64,000 bases of DNA from Romboutsia sp. CE17 (GTDB lineage: Bacteria; Bacillota; Clostridia; Peptostreptococcales; Peptostreptococcaceae), in the NCBI RefSeq assembly GCF_012317385.1, contig NZ_CP051144.1, positions 2,046,001 to 2,110,000 of the forward strand, in the 5' to 3' direction. The notes under the pieces were generated by a model. The model was not told the DNA's origin. It searched no databases and saw only the letters and a list, made by a program, of their open reading frames with translations. Positions 1-8,987 of this stretch are shown piece after piece. Numbering within the stretch: the stretch's first letter is position 1; every line of letters begins with the position of its first letter. Position numbers and translations under genes: made by a program.

Positions 1-313
1 TATCATCAACTAAATCAAACTTATTTCTTATATCTCTTAATATATTTACATATTGGCTTGCCAATACTTCATCGAACTTTAAGTTTACATCTTCACTACC
101 TAACAAGTCAAGCTTTATGTAAATATCTACTCTACCTCTTTTTATGTAATTTTTAACAAAGTTCCTAGCCTTATCTTCTAAAAAAGATATTTTCCTTGGA
201 AGTCGTATATTTATATCACAATACTTATGATTTATAGTTTTACATTCTACTAAAAAATAATAATTATCATCTTTATATTCGCCTCTTCCAAATCCAGTCA
301 TACTAATAGCCAT
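1..313 (-). CDS. yicC: YicC/YloC family endoribonuclease, N-terminal part
   Basis: The left window edge cuts this gene; only about 104 N-terminal codons are present. The protein begins MAISMTGFGRG, the signature start of the YicC/YloC family (YicC_N domain), which are hexameric RNA endonucleases with a role in stress and stationary phase. The start ATG at 313 is preceded by GGAGGTATAAT, which overlaps the end of dapF; only one base separates the dapF stop from this start, so the two genes are translationally close and in one operon. The C-terminal DUF1732 half lies outside the window and cannot be checked. Confidence 0.88.
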   Translation of the reverse strand, partial: MAISMTGFGRGEYKDDNYYFLVECKTINHKYCDINIRLPRKISFLEDKARNFVKNYIKRGRVDIYIKLDLLGSEDVNLKFDEVLASQYVNILRDIRNKFDLVDD

Positions 314-314
314 A

Positions 315-1145
315 TTATACCTCCAAATTTCCTTCGCATATTTTCACTGAAGGTCCTGTCATATAAACAAAATCTTCTATATCTATCTTTACTGTTCCGC
401 CCTTAGATGTTACATTTACACACTTGCCTACTTTGTTTAAGTAATTGCAAATTAATGCAGACGCAGTCATCCCTGTCCCGCATCCGAGTGTGTATCCACA
501 TCCTCTTTCCCAAGTGTTCACATATATACTATTTCCATCTTCTATTTTAACGAAATTAACATTTGTTCCTTCCTTAAAAATCTTATATTTTTCTATTTCT
601 TTTCCATATTTATATAATTCTTCTAAACTTAAGTTTTCTGATAAAATAACCGTATGTGGAACACCCATTAATATTGAACTTAAAGTGAACTCTTTATCTA
701 ATATTTTTACTTTTTTATTTATGAATATTTCATCCTCTGTATCTACAGGAATATCCTTTGCTAAAAAGCTTCCTTTTCCCATATTTACTTTTACTGAATC
801 AATTTCATTATTTTTTAAATTTGCTTTTATTTTCTTTATTCCATCTAAAGTATATACATCAAATTCTTCTTTTCTAACTATATTATTGTCATAAACAAAT
901 TTTACAAAACATCTTAATCCATTTCCACACATTGCAGCTCTTGAACCATCAGAGTTATAATAAACCATCTCTACGTCTGCTACATTAGAATCTTTAACTA
1001 CCAATAGCCCATCTGCTCCAACTGAAAACCTTCTATGACACACTTGTTTTGCTAAATTTCCATAATCATTGCAATCTATATTATCATTTCTGCCATCTAT
1101 AGCTATAAAATCATTCCCTATTCCGTGTAACTTCCAAAACTTCAT
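315..1145 (-). CDS. dapF: Diaminopimelate epimerase
   Basis: 276 residues, the normal family length. It interconverts LL- and meso-diaminopimelate in the lysine and peptidoglycan pathway, in the cytoplasm, without cofactor, using two cysteines. The first catalytic Cys is C73 in NSDGSRAAMCGNGLRC, the second C222 in TLGCGTG; an extra Cys (C216) stands in ERGCGYT where many homologues have Val or another small residue. The RBS is AAAAGGGGAGAAAT before ATG. It is first gene of an operon with yicC and is divergent from rqcH. DapF supplies meso-DAP to the cell wall ligases encoded elsewhere in the genome. Confidence 0.96.
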   Translation of the reverse strand: MKFWKLHGIGNDFIAIDGRNDNIDCNDYGNLAKQVCHRRFSVGADGLLVVKDSNVADVEMVYYNSDGSRAAMCGNGLRCFVKFVYDNNIVRKEEFDVYTLDGIKKIKANLKNNEIDSVKVNMGKGSFLAKDIPVDTEDEIFINKKVKILDKEFTLSSILMGVPHTVILSENLSLEELYKYGKEIEKYKIFKEGTNVNFVKIEDGNSIYVNTWERGCGYTLGCGTGMTASALICNYLNKVGKCVNVTSKGGTVKIDIEDFVYMTGPSVKICEGNLEV

Positions 1146-1181
1146 ATATTTCTCCCCTTTTATATAAGTTACTAACTAAAT

Positions 1182-1202
1182 ATTATACAACATTACAATG
1201 TT
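1182..1202 (-). promoter_or_regulatory. Possible dapF promoter -10 box and small palindrome
   Basis: The minus strand carries TATAAT (1182-1187), about 37 bp upstream of the dapF start. Just upstream is AACATTGTAATGTT (1189-1202), a 14-bp near-perfect palindrome in the spacer region. I see no good -35 box, so this could be an activator- or repressor-controlled promoter, or chance in A+T-rich DNA. The remaining DNA up to rqcH (to 1383) is A+T-rich, and I saw nothing else firm in it. Confidence 0.35.
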
Positions 1203-1383
1203 AAAATAAATAATTAGATTCGTTTTTTCTAATTGATTATTAGTTGAATAAAACCCTTTATTGTAACTAATCATAAAACATATAAATTTTTATACTTATA
1301 TATTATATTTACTTACTATTCACATTATTGATATTATGTGTAATAATTAATTTATTGATATTTAATATGAAGGGAGTGTTTTT

Positions 1384-3162
1384 ATGGCTTTAGATGGTTT
1401 AGTTATTCACTCATTAGTTAATGAACTATCTACTAAACTTATTGGTGGTAAAGTTGATAAAGTTCATCAACCAGAAGATGATGAGATTGTTTTATATATA
1501 AGAAATAATAAAGAAAATTTTAAACTAGTTTTAAGTTGTAGTTCTTCTAATCCTAGGGTTTATATTGCTAATGACTACAAAAAAGAAAATCCTATTAAAG
1601 CACCTATGTTTTGCATGCTTTTTAGAAAATATATACAAGGTGGTAATATAGTAAATATTTCACAAGTTGGATTTGAAAGAATTATAAAAATAAGTATTGA
1701 TTCTTTAGATGAATTAAAAGAAAAAACTAGAAAAGATATTTACATAGAAATAATGGGTAGACACAGTAATATAATTCTTACTCATAACTCTGATAATAAA
1801 ATTATAGATTCGGCTAAAAGAATTCCTACAAGTATAAGTAGAGTTCGTCAAATACTTCCTGGTCTTACTTATGAGCTTCCACCTGCTCAAAGTAAATTAA
1901 ATCCACTTGATAATATATCTAAAGATAGTTTTATAAAGTCTTTAAAAACTTTTGATGGCCCTATTTTTAAAGGAATATATTCTAAATTTTTAGGTATAAG
2001 CCCTGTAATCTCAAAAGAATTATGTTATAGAGCTAATATCAACGAAAAAATAAATACAAATGATATTTCAGAAGAAGATATAACTTCTCTATATAATGAA
2101 TTTAGCAGTTTATTTAATAATATAATTAATAATATTTTCTCACCATGCATAGTTATTAATGAAAAATTAGATAAGGTTATTGATTTTAGCTGTATTAATT
2201 TAACTTTATATAATGATTTAAAATTTATTAATAAAGATAGTATGTCAACTATTTTAGAGGGCTACTATAAGACTAAAGACATAAAAGATAGAATTCATCA
2301 ACGTGCTTCTGATTTAAAGAAAAGTATTTCTGTAAAACTTGAAAGGCTTTATCATAAACAAGAAAAACAAGAAGAAGAGTTATTAGAAGCTGAAAATGCT
2401 GATATTTATAAGGTAAAGGGTGAACTACTTACAGCTTATATTTACATGATTGAAAAGGGAATGGATAGTGTTGAGGTTCAAAACTTCTATGACCCTAATT
2501 ATGAAAATGTAACTATATCTCTTAATAAAAATTTAACTCCTTCTGAAAACGCTCAAAAGTATTTCAAGAAATATAATAAATTGAAAACAGCTAAAAAAGA
2601 AATAACTTCTCAAATAGCTATAAATAAAGAAGAAATAGATTACTTAGAGAATATAATTTTAAGTATAGAAAACTGTGAAAATTTAGCTGAACTTCAAGAT
2701 ATTAAAGATGAACTTATTAGGCTTGGGTACTCAAAGTCATCAGGTAAACTAAAGTCTAAAAAAGAGACTGCACTTACTACTAAACCGCATGAGTTTATTT
2801 CATCCGAAGGATTTAAAATTCTTGTAGGTAAGAATAATAAGCAAAATGATTACCTTACCCTTAGAATTGCAGACCCAGATGATATATGGATGCATACAAA
2901 AAATATTCCAGGATCTCATGTTATTATAAAATGTGCTGGAAAAGATGTATCTGAGCAAACTATATACGAAGGCGCTATGTTAGCAGCTTATTTTAGTAAA
3001 TCCAAAATGTCTTCTCAAGTACCTGTAGATTATACTAAGAAGAAACATGTAAAGAAACCTAGTGGTTCTAAACCTGGTATGGTAATTTATGAAACTAATA
3101 GTACAATGTATGTAACTCCAACTGAAGAAATGGTTGCATCATTAAAAAATAAAGATTTTTAA
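1384..3162 (+). CDS. rqcH: NFACT family ribosome quality control protein RqcH / fibronectin-binding protein
   Basis: 592 residues with the NFACT order: NFACT-N domain (about 1-170, with MGRHSNI at 124-130), helix-hairpin-helix region, a long charged coiled coil (about 290-430), and the C-terminal NFACT-R domain (DDIWMHTKNIPGSHV). Family members recognise 50S subunits with stalled peptidyl-tRNA and add alanine tails; clostridial members have also been described as fibronectin-binding proteins. The Asp-Arg pair needed for tailing in Bacillus RqcH seems to be Glu-Arg here (FERI, about 97-100), which is a conservative change and needs an alignment. RBS AAGGGAG, ATG start; single gene followed by a hairpin terminator. 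Confidence 0.93.
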   Translation: MALDGLVIHSLVNELSTKLIGGKVDKVHQPEDDEIVLYIRNNKENFKLVLSCSSSNPRVYIANDYKKENPIKAPMFCMLFRKYIQGGNIVNISQVGFERIIKISIDSLDELKEKTRKDIYIEIMGRHSNIILTHNSDNKIIDSAKRIPTSISRVRQILPGLTYELPPAQSKLNPLDNISKDSFIKSLKTFDGPIFKGIYSKFLGISPVISKELCYRANINEKINTNDISEEDITSLYNEFSSLFNNIINNIFSPCIVINEKLDKVIDFSCINLTLYNDLKFINKDSMSTILEGYYKTKDIKDRIHQRASDLKKSISVKLERLYHKQEKQEEELLEAENADIYKVKGELLTAYIYMIEKGMDSVEVQNFYDPNYENVTISLNKNLTPSENAQKYFKKYNKLKTAKKEITSQIAINKEEIDYLENIILSIENCENLAELQDIKDELIRLGYSKSSGKLKSKKETALTTKPHEFISSEGFKILVGKNNKQNDYLTLRIADPDDIWMHTKNIPGSHVIIKCAGKDVSEQTIYEGAMLAAYFSKSKMSSQVPVDYTKKKHVKKPSGSKPGMVIYETNSTMYVTPTEEMVASLKNKDF

Positions 3163-3166
3163 AATG

Positions 3167-3213
3167 AAATCAACAGGATATACTTTTAACTGTATATTCT
3201 GTTGATTTTTTAT
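3167..3213 (+). terminator. Intrinsic terminator of rqcH
   Basis: AAATCAACAG-G-ATATAC pairs with GTATAT-T-CTGTTGATTT across an 8-base loop and is followed by a T run. It starts five bases after the rqcH stop. Confidence 0.85.
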
Positions 3214-3420
3214 ATTTATAGAATTTATTTAAAACTTAATTAAATTTGTTTGTATTATGATTGTAAGTGTATATTTTTTTCTTTATTTTTTATTTGTATG
3301 TATTCAGTATTCTTGTTTTTTTATGAAGGTATTTATATTTAAACGTCTAATTTTATTATTATAAAGGAATACGTTTTCTTATTTTGAGTTATAAATTTTT
3401 AGAAGGTTGGTGTACATATT

Positions 3421-3753
3421 ATGACAAATACTATAGTAAATTTCCCTTACAATTTTAGAGGAGTAGCAAGATTAGATTCAGATGGTGTAGTTCACAATCA
3501 TCTTTACCATGAATGTCCAGTTGGAAAAGTTGATAAAAATGTTATATACAATAAAAATAACTTTCCTATTGGTAGAGTTGATGAAAGTGGGATAATTCAT
3601 AACCATATAACAAAAAATTCACCTATTGGTAAAGTTGATGAAAATGGATATGTATATAATGGTGTTTCTAAGCAGTCTTTAGTTGGAAGAATTGATGGAG
3701 ATAATGCTAGTTTAGCCGGAAGTGCTTATTTACTACTATTACATAATAAATAA
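3421..3753 (+). CDS. Small protein made of four imperfect repeats (possible 5-fold beta-flower type)
   Basis: 110 residues, not recognised with certainty. Four or more units of about 23-25 residues repeat, each built on G(K/R)(V/I)D-x-x-G-x-(I/V)-(H/Y)-N followed by a polar stretch and (S)P-(I/V)-G: positions about 15, 35, 58 and 82. The spacing suggests a small beta-propeller-like or beta-flower fold; databases hold a family named '5-fold beta-flower protein' with such repeats, which this resembles from memory. No signal peptide or membrane segment until a short hydrophobic end (AYLLLLH). The nearest RBS-like sequence is AGAAGG, rather far (about 15 nt) from the ATG. It is monocistronic, between two terminators. 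Confidence 0.7.
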   Translation: MTNTIVNFPYNFRGVARLDSDGVVHNHLYHECPVGKVDKNVIYNKNNFPIGRVDESGIIHNHITKNSPIGKVDENGYVYNGVSKQSLVGRIDGDNASLAGSAYLLLLHNK

Positions 3754-3792
3754 AAATAACTGCATGTAAATTTTCATGCAGTTATTTTTATT
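3752..3792 (+). terminator. Intrinsic terminator after the repeat protein
   Basis: AAAATAACTGCATG and CATGCAGTTATTTT form a 14-bp stem with an 8-base loop, followed by T-rich sequence. The stem is symmetrical enough to work on both strands. Confidence 0.85.
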
Positions 3793-3849
3793 TTAATAAA
3801 TTCATATATTAAGACTTTTTATCTATTATTCTATACTTTTAATGCTATC

Positions 3850-4282
3850 TTATTTATCAGCTTTTAGCGACTCTACAAATTCTATTTCTCCAATAAAATT
3901 ATTCCATTTAAGCTCTTTTTTAAACTCCTCAAAGCACCTTTTAGCCCTACCTCCACCACTACAAGCAAATAATCTCATATTTCTATTATATATTTTATAA
4001 TCTCTAGTAAATCTATTAAATGGTAATGCATAAGTTCCAACCCATATAGGTGAACCAAAAATATATTCTCATAATTATTTAAATCTATATATTTATTTAT
4101 AAGTATTGGATTCTCTTTAAAAATTATACTTTTACTTACTTAGAAGTATTTTTTTAAGCCTTTTTTAGAAAATACTTTTTTGTTCTTAATTCCATAATAT
4201 CTGCATTTAACCCTTTTGCAATTATTTCTTCTATTAATTTTGTATTTCCTTCTATTGAAAAATACACAACTAAGTTTTTCAC
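3850..4282 (-). pseudogene. Flavodoxin family protein, frameshifted remnant
   Basis: Reading the minus strand gives a start (GTG at 4282) and KNLVVYFSIEGNTKLIEEI, the FMN phosphate-binding loop of flavodoxins, which runs into stops after about 43 codons. A second frame gives a middle part ending DLNNYENIF, and a third frame gives GSPIWVGTYALPFNRFT and a normal-looking C-terminus ending in a TAA at 3850. The last frame change falls in the T run of attttttgg. Together they rebuild a flavodoxin of roughly 145 residues broken by at least two frame changes and internal stops. I therefore call it a pseudogene; a sequencing error could explain one shift but hardly all the breaks. The first codon may be a decayed ATG. 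Confidence 0.8.
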
Positions 4283-4442
4283 AATATATATATCTTTTTG
4301 CTTTTCTAATTTTTATCAAATAGAATAAATATATCTTTTATATACAAAATTTCATTTTATATATATAAATTTCTATTAAATACCACTACTTTAAATTATA
4401 ATCATAATATATGCTAATTATTAACTTTTTAGAGGAGATTAT

Positions 4443-4706
4443 ATGAATAATTTATTTTTATACTATATTTTTATAATTAATATAATAGGATTTATTTCAA
4501 TATATGTAGATAAGATGAGAGCTATAAAAAATCAATGGCGAATTCGTGAATCTACTTTATTTACTATTGCTTATATAGGTGGTAGTATTGGTTCTTTGTT
4601 AGGAATGTACTTATTTAGACATAAGACAAAACATATTAAATTTACGATTGGATTTAATTTTATACTTCTTATTCAGATAGCTTTAATATCTATGTTTTAT
4701 ATATAA
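4443..4706 (+). CDS. DUF1294 family small membrane protein
   Basis: 87 residues with three hydrophobic segments (about 3-22, 38-57, 67-86). The middle carries the DUF1294 pattern: DKMRAIKNQWRI(R)E, then GGSIGSLLGM and FRHKTKH-x-KF. The function of this family is not known; in other proteins the domain sits beside a cold-shock domain, absent here. AGAGGAGATTAT precedes the ATG. The 160 bp upstream of it, after the flavodoxin remnant, is A+T-rich without visible feature. Confidence 0.85.
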   Translation: MNNLFLYYIFIINIIGFISIYVDKMRAIKNQWRIRESTLFTIAYIGGSIGSLLGMYLFRHKTKHIKFTIGFNFILLIQIALISMFYI

Positions 4707-4733
4707 TTTATTATTTATTTTTATTAAAATTAA

Positions 4734-4812
4734 AAAGCTATAAACAATAGATTTGTTAAAATGTAGCCTTATCTAAGTACATTTTAACCTTTTATCTACT
4801 GTTTATAGCTTT
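4734..4812. terminator. Long bidirectional hairpin between DUF1294 gene and asnB
   Basis: An outer arm AAAGCTATAAACA pairs with TGTTTATAGCTTT and an inner arm TTAAAATGTA pairs with TACATTTTAA, with AGAT/ATCT between them. The whole 79-bp sequence is close to a perfect inverted repeat. It lies between converging genes and likely stops transcription from both sides. Confidence 0.75.
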
Positions 4813-4815
4813 GAT

Positions 4816-6672
4816 TTATAATGCTATTGATTTATCTTCATCTATAAAAAATCTTTTATACCATACTAAAAAAATATATATTACCCAAATTTTTCTTGCA
4901 TTATTCTCGTTTCCATTATAATGATTATCTAGTAATTTTACTATCTTAGTAGTATCGAAAAATTCTCTAGCATAATCACTCTCAAAAGATTCTTTTACTA
5001 TTCTATGATATTTTTCTTCTTTTAGCCACTCTCTTATTGGTACTGGGAATCCTTTTTTCTCTCTTTTAGCCCATTCATCTGGAAGTACTTCATTAGCTGC
5101 TTTTCTTAAAACATATTTTGTATTTTCATCATTAACCCTATAATCTCTAGGTATATCTTGAGCTACTTTCATAACCTCTTTATCTAAAAATGGAACTCTT
5201 AATTCTAAAGAATGTGCCATACTCATTTTATCTGCTTTTAGCAATATATCCCCTGGCAGCCAAAGATTCAAATCTAAATATTGTTTCTTTGTTAAATCAT
5301 CTTTATCTTTTACTTTTTCATATATAGGTTTAGTTATATCTTTTATTGACGGTGATTGAGAATATTCTTTATTTAGTATATCTTTTGCTTCATCTTCTTC
5401 AAAAACAAAAGCTTGCCCTATAAAGTAATCTTCAACATCACTTCCTCCCTTAATCATTAACATTTTACCTTTAAAATATGGTTTATTCTTAACCAACTTA
5501 GCTAGTAATTTTCTTAAAGGTTTAGGAACTTTCTTATATTTTTTCATAACTGAAGTTTCATCATACCATTCATAGCCACCAAATAGTTCATCTGCACCTT
5601 CTCCAGATAAAACAACTGTAACATGTTCTCTTGCTAACTCAGATAAGAAATATAAGGGAATCGATGATGGATTTGCTTGTGGCTCATCCATATGATATTG
5701 AATACAATCCAGTTTATTAAAACACTCTTCAGCATTTATAATTTTACTTAAATTTTCTATTTCAAGCATATTAGATAAGTCTTTTGCTAAATTAGATTCA
5801 TTAAACTTATCTTGCTCAAATCCAACCGAAAAAGTTTTTTGTGGCATCAAAACACTAGTTATGTAACTAGAATCTACTCCACCAGATAAAAATGAACCTA
5901 AAGGAACTTCACTATTTTTATGAACTTCTACCGATTGATTAACTATATGCTTAACTTCATTTATATAATTTTCTAATGTATTTTCTTTTTCATCAAAATT
6001 GATATCCCAGTATCTTTTTATTTCCATCTTTTCATTTTCATAAGTAAAGTAATGAGCTGGTGGGAGTTTAAATACTCCTTTAAAGAAAGTCTCATTTAAA
6101 ACTGAGTATTGGAACGTTAGATACGGTTTTAAAGCATCTTTATTTAATTCTTTTACGAAGTCTGGATGTTTTAAAAAACTTTTTATCTCTGATCCAAATA
6201 AGAATGATTTTTCATCTTTTCCTAAAAAACTAGTGTAATAAAAAGGTTTTATACCAAAATGATCTCTTGCACCAAATAATTTCTTATTTTTAGTATCGAA
6301 AATTACAAAAGCAAACATTCCCCTAAGCTTTTGTACCATATCTTCTTTATATTCTTCATAAGAATGTACTAGAACTTCACTATCTGTATCAGTTTTAAAT
6401 ATATGCCCTCTTTGTATTAACTCTTCTCTTAGATCTTTATAATTATATATCTCACCATTAAATACTAATGCTATACTTTTATCTTCATTAAATAAAGGTT
6501 GAGCTCCATGAGTCACATCTATTATGCTAAGCCTTCTAAAGCCTAATGCTACATCCTCATTTATAAATTCACCAGTTTGATCTGGGCCCCTATGTATTAT
6601 AGTATCTAACATATCCTTTAATATATATTTCTTATTATTTGCTTTGCTAACAAATCCAACAAATCCACACAT
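4816..6672 (-). CDS. asnB: Asparagine synthase (glutamine-hydrolysing)
   Basis: 618 residues. The N-terminus MCGFVGF exposes Cys2, the nucleophile of class II glutamine amidotransferases; the amidotransferase domain runs to about 190 and contains FNGEIYNY and the RGP motif. The synthetase domain carries the ATP pyrophosphatase P-loop SGGVDSS (263-269) and SGEGADELFGGYEWY. The enzyme makes Asn from Asp, Gln and ATP. Homologues in Firmicutes also amidate meso-DAP in peptidoglycan, so either role is possible. RBS GGGGGGAG before ATG; monocistronic, ended by the long hairpin at 4734-4812. Confidence 0.93.
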   Translation of the reverse strand: MCGFVGFVSKANNKKYILKDMLDTIIHRGPDQTGEFINEDVALGFRRLSIIDVTHGAQPLFNEDKSIALVFNGEIYNYKDLREELIQRGHIFKTDTDSEVLVHSYEEYKEDMVQKLRGMFAFVIFDTKNKKLFGARDHFGIKPFYYTSFLGKDEKSFLFGSEIKSFLKHPDFVKELNKDALKPYLTFQYSVLNETFFKGVFKLPPAHYFTYENEKMEIKRYWDINFDEKENTLENYINEVKHIVNQSVEVHKNSEVPLGSFLSGGVDSSYITSVLMPQKTFSVGFEQDKFNESNLAKDLSNMLEIENLSKIINAEECFNKLDCIQYHMDEPQANPSSIPLYFLSELAREHVTVVLSGEGADELFGGYEWYDETSVMKKYKKVPKPLRKLLAKLVKNKPYFKGKMLMIKGGSDVEDYFIGQAFVFEEDEAKDILNKEYSQSPSIKDITKPIYEKVKDKDDLTKKQYLDLNLWLPGDILLKADKMSMAHSLELRVPFLDKEVMKVAQDIPRDYRVNDENTKYVLRKAANEVLPDEWAKREKKGFPVPIREWLKEEKYHRIVKESFESDYAREFFDTTKIVKLLDNHYNGNENNARKIWVIYIFLVWYKRFFIDEDKSIAL

Positions 6673-6815
6673 ACATATCTCCCCCCTCTATGCTTAAGTT
6701 TTTGCTATATATATTTTGTTTCAAAGCTATATTATATCATAGTTTTTGTTATTTTTACAATTTTTTACATTTACTTAATTGTCAAAATTATCTGAAATAA
6801 TAAATGAGTAAAATA

Positions 6816-6856
6816 AAACACAAAATCTAGACTTTAAAATCTAAATTTTGCGTTTT
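6816..6856 (-). terminator. Intrinsic terminator of uraA
   Basis: On the minus strand AAAACGCAAAATTTAGA pairs with TCTAGATTTTGTGTTTT with two mismatches/wobbles. It starts a few bases after the uraA stop. The rest of the gap to asnB (6673-6815) is A+T-rich with no clear feature besides the asnB RBS. Confidence 0.8.
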
Positions 6857-6861
6857 CTGTT

Positions 6862-8106
6862 TTAATTATTAGCACTAGAAACTTTAATGCTAACTTTTGT
6901 TTTTTCATTTTTAAATTGGTTTTTATTTAATAACCTATTTAATACTATACCTATAATTGCCGCTAAACTTAATCCTGTTATTTTAACACTTTGAGTTACA
7001 GGTATTCCTATTGATATTCCTTTATTTCCTAAATAAGTAGTTCCTAATCCTATTACTAATATAGTAGCTATTATTATCATATTATTTTTATTCTCTACAC
7101 ACTTACTGTCTTTTATAGTCTTTAAACCTACAAAAGTTATCATTGAGAATAACATTATACTTATTCCACCCATAACAGCTTGAGGTATGCTTTGTAAGAA
7201 TCCTCCAAACTTACCAATACAAGCAAGAAGTATTGCAAGAATTGCTGTACGTCTTAAGTTTGCTGGATCGTAATTTTTAGTTATAGCAAGTACTGCTGTA
7301 TTTTCTCCGTAAGTAGTATTTGCTGGCCCTCCTAAAAAACCTGCTACCATTGTAGCTAATCCATCTCCTAATAATGTTTTATTTAGTCCTGGATTTTCTA
7401 AGAAATTCTTACCTACAACAGTTCCATTAGTAGTAATGTCTCCTATATGCTCCATGAAAACTGCTAAAACAACCGGTGCTATTATAACTATTGCTTCAAG
7501 ACTAAATTTAGGTAGTGTAAAGTTTGGTATTGCAAATAAACTAGCACTTGTTATAGTTGATGTATCTATTAATCCTGTAAAGTAACATATCGTATAACCT
7601 ATAATTACTGATATCAAAATTCCTATTTGCTTTAAAAATCCTTTAGCAAATAAGTTTATACATATTGCTACACCTAATGTAATAGCTGCTATAATAAAAT
7701 TATGTGAAGCCATATCAAAAGCTGTTGGTATTAAGTTTAATCCTATTACAGCTATCATTGCTCCTGTAACTTGAGGTGGGAAATAATTTTTGATTTTTTC
7801 AGCACCAATAATTTTTACTAAACATGAAAGTATTACATATACAAAACCTGCTACAATTATACCACCTTGTGCATAAGCCAAATCTCCTCCATGAGCATCT
7901 ATAGCTGCTTTTATTACTGGTATAAATGCAAAACTTGAACCTAAAAATACTGGCACTTTATTTTCTGTACAAAAATGGAATATTAACGTTCCTATGCCTG
8001 CACAAAATATTGCAACTGCTGGATCTAACCCTGTTAACATTGGAACTAATACTGTAGCTCCAAACATTGCTAATAAATGTTGAAATGACATGATTAATTT
8101 TTTCAT
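6862..8106 (-). CDS. uraA: Uracil permease, NCS2 family
   Basis: 414 residues, almost entirely hydrophobic, fitting the 14-helix NCS2 fold of proton-coupled nucleobase transporters. The substrate-contact acidic residues are seen as E219-H220 in FMEHIGD and E268 in TTYGENTAV, as in uracil transporters. It follows pyrR with a PyrR-type attenuator in the gap, which strongly favours uracil over purines as substrate. GGGAGG precedes the ATG by six T residues; this RBS lies inside the terminator arm of the attenuator, see separate entry. Confidence 0.93.
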   Translation of the reverse strand: MKKLIMSFQHLLAMFGATVLVPMLTGLDPAVAIFCAGIGTLIFHFCTENKVPVFLGSSFAFIPVIKAAIDAHGGDLAYAQGGIIVAGFVYVILSCLVKIIGAEKIKNYFPPQVTGAMIAVIGLNLIPTAFDMASHNFIIAAITLGVAICINLFAKGFLKQIGILISVIIGYTICYFTGLIDTSTITSASLFAIPNFTLPKFSLEAIVIIAPVVLAVFMEHIGDITTNGTVVGKNFLENPGLNKTLLGDGLATMVAGFLGGPANTTYGENTAVLAITKNYDPANLRRTAILAILLACIGKFGGFLQSIPQAVMGGISIMLFSMITFVGLKTIKDSKCVENKNNMIIIATILVIGLGTTYLGNKGISIGIPVTQSVKITGLSLAAIIGIVLNRLLNKNQFKNEKTKVSIKVSSANN

Positions 8107-8180
8107 AAAAAACCTCCCAAAATTTTTTTAGGGAGAAATATTCTCCCTTTTTCAGTCTCTCTGTACTGAATTAAAAGGCA
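8107..8180 (-). promoter_or_regulatory. PyrR-dependent attenuator in front of uraA
   Basis: The minus strand shows a PyrR target hairpin, CAGTACAGAGAGACTG (about 8153-8168), with the conserved CAGAGAG loop and lower stem CCTTTT/AAAAGG. Next comes an antiterminator GGGAGAATATTTCTCCC (8131-8147). Its CTCCC arm can instead pair with the downstream GGGAG (8113-8118) to form a terminator ending in six T just before ATG. The three hairpins exclude each other in the order known from Bacillus pyr operons: UMP-PyrR binding should favour termination. The unusual point is that the terminator arm is the uraA Shine-Dalgarno, so it would also block translation. Confidence 0.8.
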
Positions 8181-8219
8181 ATATAAAACCTTATTTTATT
8201 CTAGTTAAATTTTATGCTT

Positions 8220-8768
<549 letters not shown>

Positions 8769-8790
8769 CTAATTACTTAGTATTAATAAT

Positions 8791-8898
8791 AAAAAAAGCT
8801 TCTTACCATAAGACAAGAAGCTAATATTACAAAACTAAGTAATATATACTTATATTCGCCTTATGATATCTCTGTATCAATTAAAGGTATTTCTTTTT
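8791..8898 (-). promoter_or_regulatory. PyrR attenuator in the pyrR leader
   Basis: The PyrR hairpin is TGATACAGAGATATCA (8864-8879), a 5-bp stem closed on CAGAGA, with a lower CCTT/AAGG stem. Downstream lies an intrinsic terminator, AGCTTCTT...AAGAAGCT then seven T (8791-8822 on the plus map). CATAAG on the 3' side of the PyrR hairpin is complementary to CTTATG in the terminator loop, giving a possible antiterminator. This is the classical autoregulatory layout of pyrR. Confidence 0.85.
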
Positions 8899-8919
8899 AA
8901 ACTTTCTATTACTATTACA

Positions 8920-8948
8920 ATTATAAATTGTATTATACTTTTTTTCAA
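8920..8948 (-). promoter_or_regulatory. Vegetative promoter of pyrR-uraA
   Basis: TTGAAA (8943-8948) and TATAAT (8920-8925) on the minus strand are separated by exactly 17 bp, just upstream of the PyrR leader. Confidence 0.75.
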
Positions 8949-8987
8949 GGCATTTATTGTTTTATATTTTATACTAAAAAACAAAGT

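Noticed and set aside
4734-4812. Small inverted-repeat transposon (MITE)
   Set aside because: The long palindrome lies between convergent genes and has T-rich sides, which fits a bidirectional terminator; I see no target duplication.
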